A stretch of 64,000 bases of DNA from Acidovorax sp. NCPPB 4044. Lineage in GTDB: Bacteria > Pseudomonadota > Gammaproteobacteria > Burkholderiales > Burkholderiaceae_C. The translations under genes and the position numbers were made by a program. Shown one piece after another: positions 51,091-58,643 of this stretch (the first letter of the stretch is position 1; every line of letters starts with the position of its first letter). The stretch covers positions 3,688,001-3,752,000 of the forward strand of contig NZ_JAMCOS010000001.1 in assembly GCF_028069655.1 (NCBI RefSeq), given 5' to 3'. The notes under the pieces are model-generated. The model saw nothing but the letters and a program-made list of their open reading frames with translations. It ran no database searches and was not told the origin of the DNA.

Positions 51091-53673
51091 ATGGACGTAT
51101 CCCGCATCCGTGCCCTGCGCGGCCCCAATCTCTGGAGCCGCCACACCTCCATCGAGGCCATCGTGACCTGCGCCGAGAACGAGCGCGCGATGGGCCAGAT
51201 CGCCGGCTTCGAAGCCCGCCTGCGCGCCCTGTTCCCGGCCGTGGGCGTGCTGCACCCCGAAGGCGGCGACAGCGACATTTCCCTGGCGCACGTACTGCAG
51301 TCCGCGGCGCTGGCGCTGCAGGCGCAGGCCGGCTGCCCGGTGAGCTTCAGCCGCACGTCGGCCACGCCGGATCCCGGCGTCTACCAGGTGGTGGTCGAGT
51401 ACACCGAGGAAGCCGTGGGCCGGCAGGCCTTCGCCGATGCGCAGGCACTGATCGAGGCGGCGCTGCAGCACGGCCCCTTCGATGCCGATGCCGCCATCGC
51501 ACGGCTGCGCGAGAACGACGAGGACGAGCGCCTGGGCCCGAGCACGGGCTCCATCGTCGATGCGGCCGTGGCACGGGGCATACCGTTCCGCCGCCTCACG
51601 CGCGGCAGCCTCGTGCAGTTCGGCTGGGGGTCCAAACAGCGCCGCATCCAGGCGGCCGAGGTCGATTCGACCAGCGCGGTGGCCGAGTCCATCGCACAGG
51701 ACAAGGACCTCACCAAGCGCCTGCTGCACGCGGCGGGAGTGCCGGTGCCGCTCGGCAAGCCGGTCGAGACCCTGGACGAGGCCTGGGAAGTCGCCCTCAA
51801 GGTGGGCCTGCCGGTGGTCGTGAAACCGCAGGACGGCAACCAGGGCAAGGGCGTGACGGTGAACATCACCGAGCGCGCCCAGCTCGACGAGGCCTTCCGC
51901 ACCGCGGCCGAATACGGCACCGTGATGGTCGAGCGCTTCCTGCCCGGCCACGACTTCCGCCTGCTCGTGGTGGGCGACCAGCTGGTGGCCGCCGCGCGGC
52001 GCGAGCCGCCCCAGGTGCTGGGCGACGGCGAGCGCACCGTGCGCGAGCTGGTGTACCTGGTCAACCTCGATCCACGGCGCGGCGAAGGCCACGCCACCTC
52101 GCTCACCAAGATCCGGCTGGACGACATCGCCGTGGCGCGGCTCGCCGCCCAGGGCCTCACGCCCGACTCCGTGCCGGCCAAGGGCCAGCGCGTGATCCTG
52201 CGCAACAACGCCAACCTCTCCACCGGCGGCACCGCCACCGACGTGACCGACGATGTGCATCCCGACGTGGCCGCGCGCGCCGTGGCCGCGGCGCAGATGG
52301 TGGGCCTGCACATCTGCGGCGTGGACATGGTGGCCGAGACCGTGCTGCGCCCCCTTGAAGAGCAGGGCGGCGGCTTCGTCGAAGTGAACGCCGCGCCCGG
52401 GCTGCGCATGCACCTTTCGCCCAGCTACGGCAAGCCGCGCAACGTGGGCCAGGCCATGGTGGACCGGCTGTTCGCCAACGGCCAGGACGGGCGCATTCCC
52501 GTGGTGGCCGTCACCGGCACCAACGGCAAGACCACCACCGCGCGCCTGATCGCGCACCTGTTCTCCGCGCAGGGCCTGCGCGTGGGGATGACCAACACCG
52601 ACGGTGTCTACGTGAACGGCCGCCAGATCGACAGCGGCGACTGCTCGGGCCCGCGCAGCGCGCGCAACGTGCTGCTGCACCCCGAGGTGGACGCCGCCGT
52701 GTTCGAGACCGCGCGCGGGGGCATCCTGCGCGAGGGGCTGGGCTTCGACCGCTGCTCGGTGGCCGTGGTCACCAACATCGGCGCGGGCGACCACCTGGGC
52801 CTGAACTACATCAGCACCGTGGACGAGCTGGCCGTGCTCAAGCGCGTGATCGTGCAGAACGTCTCGCCCGACGGCTATGCGGTGCTGAACGCCGCCGACC
52901 CGATCGTCGCCGCCATGGCCGCTTCCAGCCCCGGCAAGGTGATCTATTTCGCGAGCGACCGCCACCACCCCGTGATGGCCACGCACCGCGCCCAGGGGCA
53001 CCGCTCGGTGTACGTGGACGGCGACTCCATCGTCGCGGCCGAAGGCTCCTGGCGCGAAACGGTGCACCTGCGCGACGTGCCGATCACCCGCAACGGACGC
53101 ATCGGCTTCCAGGTCGAGAACGTGATGGCCGCGGTGGCGGCCGCCTGGGGCGCCGGCTTGCCGTGGCAGACCATCCGCCGCGGGCTCTCGGGCTTCGTGA
53201 ACGACAGCGACAACGCGCCCGGCCGCTTCAACGTGATGGATTTCCGCGGAGCGACGGTGATCGCCGACTACGGCCACAACCCCGACGCCATGCGCGCCCT
53301 GGTGGCTGCCGTGGACGCACTGCCCGGCAACCGGCGCAGCGTGGTCATCAGCGGTGCCGGCGACCGTCGCGACGAGGACATCCGCGAACAGACCGTCATC
53401 CTGGGCGCTGCCTTCGACGACGTGATCCTCTACCAGGACGCCGCCCAGCGCGGCCGCGCCGACGGCGAGGTGATGTCGCTGCTGCGCGAGGGGCTCTCCA
53501 ACGCCTCGCGCACGAAATACATCGACGAGATCCGCGGCGAATTCGTCGCGATCGATGCGGCGCTCGACCGGCTGCAGCCCGGCGACCTGTGCCTGGTGCT
53601 CGTGGACCAGGTGGAAGAAGCGCTCGCCCACCTGGCCAGGCGCTGCGCCGAGGGCGACGGAGCCGCGGCGTGA
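51091..53673 (+). CDS. cphA: cyanophycin synthetase
   Basis: The 860-residue protein begins MDVSRIRALRGPNLWSRHTS. It has all three CphA domains: N-terminal primer domain (about 1-160), ATP-grasp (about 215-470; VVKPQDGNQGKGVTVNI, FVEVNAAPGLRMHL) that activates the chain and adds Asp, and Mur ligase (about 475-860) with an intact P-loop VTGTNGKTTTAR, NIGAGDHLGLNYI and YGHNPDA. It makes the storage polymer multi-L-arginyl-poly-L-aspartate (cyanophycin) in the cytoplasm. It lies 52 bases downstream of its degenerate paralogue and overlaps creA by 4 bases. Confidence 0.96.
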   Translation: MDVSRIRALRGPNLWSRHTSIEAIVTCAENERAMGQIAGFEARLRALFPAVGVLHPEGGDSDISLAHVLQSAALALQAQAGCPVSFSRTSATPDPGVYQVVVEYTEEAVGRQAFADAQALIEAALQHGPFDADAAIARLRENDEDERLGPSTGSIVDAAVARGIPFRRLTRGSLVQFGWGSKQRRIQAAEVDSTSAVAESIAQDKDLTKRLLHAAGVPVPLGKPVETLDEAWEVALKVGLPVVVKPQDGNQGKGVTVNITERAQLDEAFRTAAEYGTVMVERFLPGHDFRLLVVGDQLVAAARREPPQVLGDGERTVRELVYLVNLDPRRGEGHATSLTKIRLDDIAVARLAAQGLTPDSVPAKGQRVILRNNANLSTGGTATDVTDDVHPDVAARAVAAAQMVGLHICGVDMVAETVLRPLEEQGGGFVEVNAAPGLRMHLSPSYGKPRNVGQAMVDRLFANGQDGRIPVVAVTGTNGKTTTARLIAHLFSAQGLRVGMTNTDGVYVNGRQIDSGDCSGPRSARNVLLHPEVDAAVFETARGGILREGLGFDRCSVAVVTNIGAGDHLGLNYISTVDELAVLKRVIVQNVSPDGYAVLNAADPIVAAMAASSPGKVIYFASDRHHPVMATHRAQGHRSVYVDGDSIVAAEGSWRETVHLRDVPITRNGRIGFQVENVMAAVAAAWGAGLPWQTIRRGLSGFVNDSDNAPGRFNVMDFRGATVIADYGHNPDAMRALVAAVDALPGNRRSVVISGAGDRRDEDIREQTVILGAAFDDVILYQDAAQRGRADGEVMSLLREGLSNASRTKYIDEIRGEFVAIDAALDRLQPGDLCLVLVDQVEEALAHLARRCAEGDGAAA

Positions 53674-54170
53674 CGGCGCGCAGCCTGGGGCGCTTCGCCC
53701 GCCCCGCCGTCGCATGCGCCCTGGCGGGGGCTGCCGTGCTCGCGTGGGCGGACGGCCAGAAGATCGGCACCGTCGATACGGCCTTCCAGTGGATCGGGCG
53801 CGACCACGACATCATCGTGGAGGCCTATGACGACCCTGCCGTGCAGGGCGTGACCTGCTACGTGTCACGGGCCCGCAAGGGCGGCATCAAGGGCACGCTG
53901 GGCCTGGCGGAAGACCGGGCGGAGGCCTCGATCGCGTGCCGGCAGGTCGGCCCGATCACCGTCCCCCAGCCGCTGAAGCCCCAGGAGGAAGTGTTCAGCG
54001 AACGCATGTCGCTCCTGTTCAAGCGGCTGCGCATCGTGCGCATGGTGGACGTGCAGCGCAATACGCTGGTCTACCTCACCTATTCCGACAAGCTCATCGA
54101 AGGCTCGCCGCAGAACAGCGTAACGGCCGTGCCGGTGGACCGCGCCACACCGATTCCCGTGCGCAAGTGA
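53670..54170 (+). CDS. creA: CreA-family periplasmic protein
   Basis: The start is a GTG at 53670 overlapping the cphA stop (GTGA). The 166-residue product has a signal peptide (about 1-27, ending LAWA) and the conserved CreA sequence GTVDTAFQWIGRDHDIIVEAYDDP, VTCYVSRARKGGIKG and RNTLVYLTYSDKLIEGSPQNS. CreA proteins are widespread but of unknown function. Coupling to cphA may simply reflect gene packing. The Cys residues near 65 and 93 could form a disulfide. Confidence 0.9.
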   Translation: MTARSLGRFARPAVACALAGAAVLAWADGQKIGTVDTAFQWIGRDHDIIVEAYDDPAVQGVTCYVSRARKGGIKGTLGLAEDRAEASIACRQVGPITVPQPLKPQEEVFSERMSLLFKRLRIVRMVDVQRNTLVYLTYSDKLIEGSPQNSVTAVPVDRATPIPVRK

Positions 54171-54290
54171 TCCGGGCCGGATGCTCCCTGGCGCTGCGCG
54201 CCGGCGGGGGCCGGCCCTACCCTCCCCTCACCCGTATTGCATTGCGACCCTCGCCCGGGGCCAATGCGCTGCGCTCCGGAAACGGCAGGC

Positions 54291-54364
54291 AAAAAAATAC
54301 CCGCCGAAGCGGGTAAACAGCAGCCTTTCGTGGAGGAGGGAGGGAGAAGAGACAACGGCTGCTG
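54291..54364 (-). ncRNA. candidate small RNA with C/U-rich loop and strong terminator
   Basis: The 368 bases between creA and the DsbA-family gene hold no protein gene. On the minus strand, CAGCAGCC (54364-54357) pairs with GGCTGCTG (54325-54318) around a 31-base loop containing CTCTTCTCCCTCCCTCCTCC, an anti-Shine-Dalgarno-like sequence. It is followed by an intrinsic terminator: TACCCGC-TTCG-GCGGGTA plus seven T (54315-54291). Just upstream are an extended -10 (TGGCACATT, core at 54377-54372) and a regulator box (54404-54388). The start expected from the -10 falls at 54364-54366, exactly at the first stem. The RNA would be about 74 bases. It could repress genes by covering ribosome binding sites. 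Confidence 0.72.
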
Positions 54365-54387
54365 AACTCTCAATGTGCCAAAGCCGG

Positions 54388-54404
54388 CTTAGGGGAGTCT
54401 TAAG
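54388..54404 (-). promoter_or_regulatory. CTTAAG-N5-CCTAAG box upstream of the small RNA
   Basis: Read on the minus strand, CTTAAGACTCCCCTAAG has two half-sites with an 11-base period, the PmrA/QseB-type arrangement. It ends 10 bases before a -10 element and has no good -35, as expected for an activator-dependent promoter. The same half-site (CTAAG) is repeated four times upstream of htrA. Confidence 0.7.
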
Positions 54405-54538
54405 TGGCCCTCGGGCCTCCGCGGAACCATTGGCTCCGGCAGCCGCCGGCCCTAGGGCTCCGCACGCCGGGAGTGCGATGGCGCCGAGACGCCGCAGCTT
54501 CGCCCATAGAGACAACTCCTGCAGCGCGCGGCCTGGGG

Positions 54539-55219
54539 TCACCCCTCCTGCGCCGCGATCTTGCGCAGGGCCTGCTCGAACACTTCCGGGGGCTGGCCGC
54601 CCTGGATCAGGTGCCGGTCGTTGACGATGACCGCCGGCACGGAATGGATGCCGTGCTGCTGGTAGAAGGCTTCGCGCTCGCGCACCGCGTCGGCGTATTC
54701 GCCAGAGTCCAGCACCTGCGCGGCGCGGGCGGCGTCCAGGCCCGCTTCGCCCGCCAGGCGCACCAGCAGCGTCCGGTCGCCCGGATCGTTGCCCTCGGTG
54801 AAGTAGGCGCGGAAGAGCGCCAGCTTGAGCGCCGATTGCGCGGCCGGGCTGCCTTCCTCGGCCGCCCAGTGCAGGAGGCGGTGCGCATCGAAGGTGTTGT
54901 AGATGCGGCTGCGGCGGTCCATGTTGAAGGTGAAGCCGAGCGCGGCGCCGCGCTCCGCGATGGCGCGCTGCGTCTGGGCGGTCTGCTCGGGCGATGCGCC
55001 GTATTTCTCGGCCAGGTGCTCGCCGATGTCCTGCCCGCCGGGGCCCATCTGCGGGTTGAGTTCGAAGGGCTGGAAATGCACCGTGGCCTGGACGGTGCCG
55101 TCCAGCGCCTGCAGCGCGCGGTCCAGCGACTGCAGGCCGATGGCGCACCAGGGGCAGGACACGTCGGAGACGAAGTCGATCTTGAGCGGTGCGGCGGCAG
55201 AAGGCGAAGCGGTGGTCAT
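54539..55219 (-). CDS. DsbA-family (FrnE-like) thiol oxidoreductase
   Basis: The ATG at 55219 is preceded by AGGAGAACCTCC. The 226-residue protein has no signal peptide, a thioredoxin-fold start (LKIDFVSDVSCPWCAIG) with Cys22-Pro-Trp-Cys25, the helical insertion (MGPGGQDIGEHLAEKYG) and the cis-Pro region VPAVIVNDRHLIQGGQPPE. This matches cytoplasmic FrnE/2-hydroxychromene isomerase-like DsbA proteins linked to oxidative or disulfide stress. It is divergent from alkB-like. The small RNA lies in its 3' region on the same strand. Confidence 0.9.
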   Translation of the reverse strand: MTTASPSAAAPLKIDFVSDVSCPWCAIGLQSLDRALQALDGTVQATVHFQPFELNPQMGPGGQDIGEHLAEKYGASPEQTAQTQRAIAERGAALGFTFNMDRRSRIYNTFDAHRLLHWAAEEGSPAAQSALKLALFRAYFTEGNDPGDRTLLVRLAGEAGLDAARAAQVLDSGEYADAVREREAFYQQHGIHSVPAVIVNDRHLIQGGQPPEVFEQALRKIAAQEG

Positions 55220-55332
55220 GGAGGTTCTCCTCAAAAAAGTCACCGCGGAGCATGCCAGGGCCGGCGAACCCTTGCAGGAGCCCGGCGATGGCGCCATGTG
55301 GAAGGCTGCGGCTTCCCCCACCTGTATCCGCC

Positions 55333-55989
55333 ATGACCCCCGACCTGTTCGACAGCGACGACGACCACGCCCCCGCCGAGCGGCTGCCGCTCGGCCCGGG
55401 CGCGGCGCTGCTGCGCGGCTTCGCTCTGCCGCTGGCGCAGGCCCTGCGGTCCGACGTGCTGGCCGTCGCGCAATCGGCGCCGTGGCGGCACATGGAGACC
55501 CCGGGAGGCCGGGCGATGTCGGTCGGCACCACCCGTTGCGGCGCGCTGGGCTGGGTGAGCGACCGGCGCGGCTACCGCTACGCACGCCACGACCCCGCTA
55601 CCGGCGCGCCGTGGCCCGCCATGCCCGCGCGCTTCGAGCAGCTCGCCCGCGACGCGGCCGCGGCCGCCGGGTTCGACGGCTTCCGGCCCGACGCCTGCCT
55701 CATCAACCGCTATGCGCCGGGCGCCCGCCTGTCGCTGCACCAGGACCGCGATGAAAGGGATCTGCAGGCGCCCATCGTCTCGGTATCGCTCGGCCTGGGC
55801 GCGGTGTTCCTCTGGGGCGGCTTCGAGCGTGCAGGCCCGGCAACTCGCGTGGCGCTGCGGCACGGCGACGTGGTGGTGTGGGGCGGCGCGGACCGCCTGC
55901 GCTTCCATGGCGTCATGCCAGTGCCGCAGGGAGAGCACCCCGACTGGGGCGCCGCCCGCGTGAACCTGACCTTTCGCAAGGCCGGCTGA
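55333..55989 (+). CDS. alkB: AlkB, DNA/RNA demethylase (Fe(II)/2-oxoglutarate dioxygenase)
   Basis: The 218-residue enzyme begins MTPDLFDSDDDHAPAERLPL. It carries the iron ligands His136-x-Asp138 (SLHQDRDE) and His192 (LRFHGV), the 2-oxoglutarate-binding Arg pair (RVNLTFR, 209 and 215) and the AlkB substrate-lid region (TTRCGALGWVSDRRGYRY). It removes methyl groups from 1-methyladenine and 3-methylcytosine. Length is close to E. coli AlkB (216). No ada gene is adjacent. Confidence 0.95.
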   Translation: MTPDLFDSDDDHAPAERLPLGPGAALLRGFALPLAQALRSDVLAVAQSAPWRHMETPGGRAMSVGTTRCGALGWVSDRRGYRYARHDPATGAPWPAMPARFEQLARDAAAAAGFDGFRPDACLINRYAPGARLSLHQDRDERDLQAPIVSVSLGLGAVFLWGGFERAGPATRVALRHGDVVVWGGADRLRFHGVMPVPQGEHPDWGAARVNLTFRKAG

Positions 55990-56003
55990 CCGGCAGCTTG
56001 CCA

Positions 56004-56999
56004 CTACCTCCGGGATCGGGAACGCGCGAGCCACTGCCCCAGGGCGCCACGGACCCCTTCCGAGAGCGACAGCGCCACGCCTGGTGCGTAGCCCTCGCCG
56101 AGGACGCCCTGGCCGGCATGGCTCAGCGCCTCCACCGCGTTCGCCCAGGCCACGCGGTCCAGGCCCATGCTTCGCTGCTGGAGCACGCGCATGCGTTCCG
56201 CCAAGGGAGCGTCCGCAGGGCTCAGGGCCGGCGCGGGTACCGCGCGATGTCGCTGCGACAACCCCCAATGGGCGACCACCGCGCCGATTCCCAGAAACAG
56301 CTGGAGGCCTGCGATCTGGTGCGTCGGCAAGTCCTTGATCAGCCCGTAAAGGGCTTCCGCCAGCAGTTCCCCGCCCAGCCGCGCAGCATCCAGTTCCGCC
56401 AACGCCTGGGCAATGCGGGCCGCCGCCTGTGGATCGTCGCGCTCCTGCAACTGCCGGGCCAGCGCCTCTGCCGCGCCGGCGATGGCGCCTCCCGCAGTCC
56501 CCAGCCGCTGCGCCATCCCTCCGGTAGAAGGCGAGCGCATCAAAGCGTCCAAGAGCAGCATGGCGACCTCGGGATGGGCGCCCAACTGCTGGGCCAGCCA
56601 CTGGGCGGGGCGCAGGACATGCCGCGCGCCAAACCGCAACACCGCCGGATGGGGCTGCAGCAGATGCACGCCACGTGCCCAGAGCATGCCCCAGCGGGGG
56701 CCGGAGGACGGAACCAGGATGGCCCTGCCGCGGGCATCGGAAGAGGTGCCCGAGACCGCGGACGGCCGCCTGGCGTCCCGCGGGGGCGAACTGGCACCGC
56801 GCGCTCCTTCTGCAGCGGCGGGCAGGGCGCGCGGCCGCGGCAGGATCGCTCCGCAGCCTGCCGGTGCTCCGCGCTCCCGGCGCGCCTGGCCGGGCGATGT
56901 ATGCGAGGCGTCGCCTCCCGCATCGGCCGTCAGGGGCGGCGCGAGAGGCTGGGGAGGAGGCAGCGGCGGGAGCCCGGCAGCAGAGGATATGGAAGACAT
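56004..56999 (-). CDS. candidate type III secreted effector, 331 aa
   Basis: I chose the ATG at 56999; ATG 57062 and GTG 57128 are alternatives. The N-terminus (MSSISSAAGLPPLPPPQPLA) is rich in Ser, Pro and Ala and the next 80 residues look disordered, as in type III secretion signals. From about residue 110 the protein is helical (LAQQLGAHPEVAMLLLDALM, then GTAGGAIAGAAEALARQLQE) with no catalytic motif I can recognise. A perfect PIP box lies upstream (57192-57216). The gene ends 14 bases from alkB, convergent. An effector is the best explanation; a regulated protein of another kind is possible. Confidence 0.62.
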   Translation of the reverse strand: MSSISSAAGLPPLPPPQPLAPPLTADAGGDASHTSPGQARRERGAPAGCGAILPRPRALPAAAEGARGASSPPRDARRPSAVSGTSSDARGRAILVPSSGPRWGMLWARGVHLLQPHPAVLRFGARHVLRPAQWLAQQLGAHPEVAMLLLDALMRSPSTGGMAQRLGTAGGAIAGAAEALARQLQERDDPQAAARIAQALAELDAARLGGELLAEALYGLIKDLPTHQIAGLQLFLGIGAVVAHWGLSQRHRAVPAPALSPADAPLAERMRVLQQRSMGLDRVAWANAVEALSHAGQGVLGEGYAPGVALSLSEGVRGALGQWLARSRSRR

Positions 57000-57191
57000 G
57001 GGCGGTGTTGCAAAGCGGAGAGAAGACTTCGCAGCCCAGCCATGACCCAGGTCCGGCGGCATCCCAGGCCAGCCCCGGGCGCACTTTGCCCGCGACCGCC
57101 TGCGACTCAAGCAACTCTCGCGGAACACTGCCGCGACTCCTCCCGTGAAGCCCCATTCAATCCACCGGATCTGAGACGGAAGGTTCGATGT

Positions 57192-57216
57192 GCGAAGCGC
57201 TGCGGCACGCCGCGAA
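57192..57216 (-). promoter_or_regulatory. perfect PIP box upstream of the second effector candidate
   Basis: On the minus strand TTCGC (57216-57212) and TTCGC (57196-57192) are separated by exactly 15 bases. The -10 region 31 bases further (TTGAAT, 57160-57155) resembles a sigma-70 hexamer but does not fully match YANNNT. The chosen ATG is about 150 bases downstream of that -10, or about 27 bases if the GTG at 57128 is used. Confidence 0.75.
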
Positions 57217-57288
57217 GGTCCGCTCCACGCGCGCCCGGCAGGCCAATGAGCATCTATCGCGGAAAGACCGCCGCAGGAGCCGAATACT

Positions 57289-57350
57289 GCAAAATTAATA
57301 GCAAACTATTGAATGAATCCGGCGGCACGGAGCACTTTTGGCTTGGATTC
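57289..57350 (-). repeat. dispersed hairpin repeat, copy 3
   Basis: Reversed relative to the other copies, it reads GTGCCGCCGGATTCATTC then AATAGTTTGCTATTAATTTTGC on the minus strand. It starts 37 bases after the stop of the transglutaminase-like gene in the same orientation. The second arm of the hairpin is lost in this copy. Confidence 0.75.
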
Positions 57351-57386
57351 CTGCAGGAACGAAGGGCTGGCACGCCCTCCGCCGCG

Positions 57387-58349
57387 TCAAAGGGCCATGG
57401 CGGCCGACGTACGGCCCGACACGCCCGTGCGGCGCCCGGTGCGCACGGGGGCCACCGGGGCGCCCTGCCCGTGTCCGCGCGGCGCGTCGGTCGACAGGGC
57501 GAGCGAGGAATGGTGCGGCAGTTCGAACCCGCGCGCCGGATCCTGCACCGCCCAGGCGCGGATCTTGGGCGCCTGCGACTGCACGCCGCCGAAGATCGTC
57601 GCGAAGGCCACGTCGGCGGCGTCCCGCCCCGTGGCCAGGCGCACCATGCCCATGGGGATCGCCGTGCCCGACGGATCGAACACATACCAGCGGTCGCCAA
57701 GGAACACTTCCACGTAGGCGTGGAAATCGGGCGGACCCAGCGCGGGATCGGCGCCGTAGTCGGTGCCGGTGGCGATGCGCGCAGGAATGTTCAGCGCGCG
57801 GCACAGCGCGATCATGAGGTGCGCGAAATCCCGGCACACGCCGACGCGCTCCACGAAGGTGTCGATGGCCGACGTGGCGGAATTGGAGGTGTTGGAGCGG
57901 AAGGCCACATGGCCGCGCACCCAGTCGCAGATGGCCTGCACGCGGCTGTAGCCCTGCCACAGATGGCCGAACTCGCGCGTGGCCAGCGTGATGAGCCGGT
58001 CCGACTGGCAATAGCGGCTCGGCAGGATGTAGGCCACCGCTTCGGGCGGCAACTCGCGCACCGGCACTTCGGGAATGCGGGCCGGATCGGCGGTGTGGTG
58101 GGCCATGTCGATCGTGGCGGCATAGGCCACGGTGAGCGGGCCGGGGTCGGCGTGCAGCCGCAGGCAGCGGGTTCCTGTCGCCACGTCGGTGTGCAGCTGC
58201 GGCACGACGGCGGGCTGACTGATCTGCAGGCTTTCGTCCAGCACGGTCTGGCTCGCCGTCTGCGCAGCGTGGATGTTGAAGACGAAGTCCGCGCCCGGAC
58301 CTTCGTTCACCAGGTACTCCAGTTCGAGCTGGAGCTTGATTCGGATCAT
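57387..58349 (-). CDS. transglutaminase-like cysteine protease family protein
   Basis: The ATG at 58349 gives 320 residues (MIRIKLQLELEYLVNEG). An N-terminal beta domain of about 100 residues precedes a transglutaminase core with the triad Cys172 (VGVCRDFAHL), His210 (DFHAYVEVFL) and Asp225 (FDPSGTA). It is cytoplasmic by sequence. Family members are predicted proteases or amidases, often linked to peptide-crosslink or circularly permuted ATP-grasp clusters elsewhere, but none is adjacent. The last 40 residues are basic and variable. It is divergent from katE; the 294-base region between them shows only a small CTGTC/GACAG hairpin. Confidence 0.88.
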   Translation of the reverse strand: MIRIKLQLELEYLVNEGPGADFVFNIHAAQTASQTVLDESLQISQPAVVPQLHTDVATGTRCLRLHADPGPLTVAYAATIDMAHHTADPARIPEVPVRELPPEAVAYILPSRYCQSDRLITLATREFGHLWQGYSRVQAICDWVRGHVAFRSNTSNSATSAIDTFVERVGVCRDFAHLMIALCRALNIPARIATGTDYGADPALGPPDFHAYVEVFLGDRWYVFDPSGTAIPMGMVRLATGRDAADVAFATIFGGVQSQAPKIRAWAVQDPARGFELPHHSSLALSTDAPRGHGQGAPVAPVRTGRRTGVSGRTSAAMAL

Positions 58350-58643
58350 TGTGTAGTGGTCTGTGGGGTAGGAAAAGTGCGCTGCCGGGTTGCTGCCGCG
58401 CGGGTCGCTTGCGGGCCCCGCCTGCACGGTCCACCTGCATGCGCAGCCAGTATCCCGAGCGCCCGCTCGCGGGACTGTCAGCCGACAGCGCGTCCACGCG
58501 CCAGGGTTTGCAGGGCCGTGAACGGCGCGAGAAGACGAACCCCGGCAATGCGTGCTTGTCCTACAACCCCGGTACAGGGCCCGGGAAAAGATCCCTGTTC
58601 CCCACAACGGCGACAGCCCCACGAGCGCCCACAAGGATCTCCC

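Noticed and set aside
58350..58643. OxyR or other operator in front of katE
   Set aside because: Only a short CTGTC/GACAG hairpin is visible; no match to an OxyR tetrad or a clear promoter could be defended.
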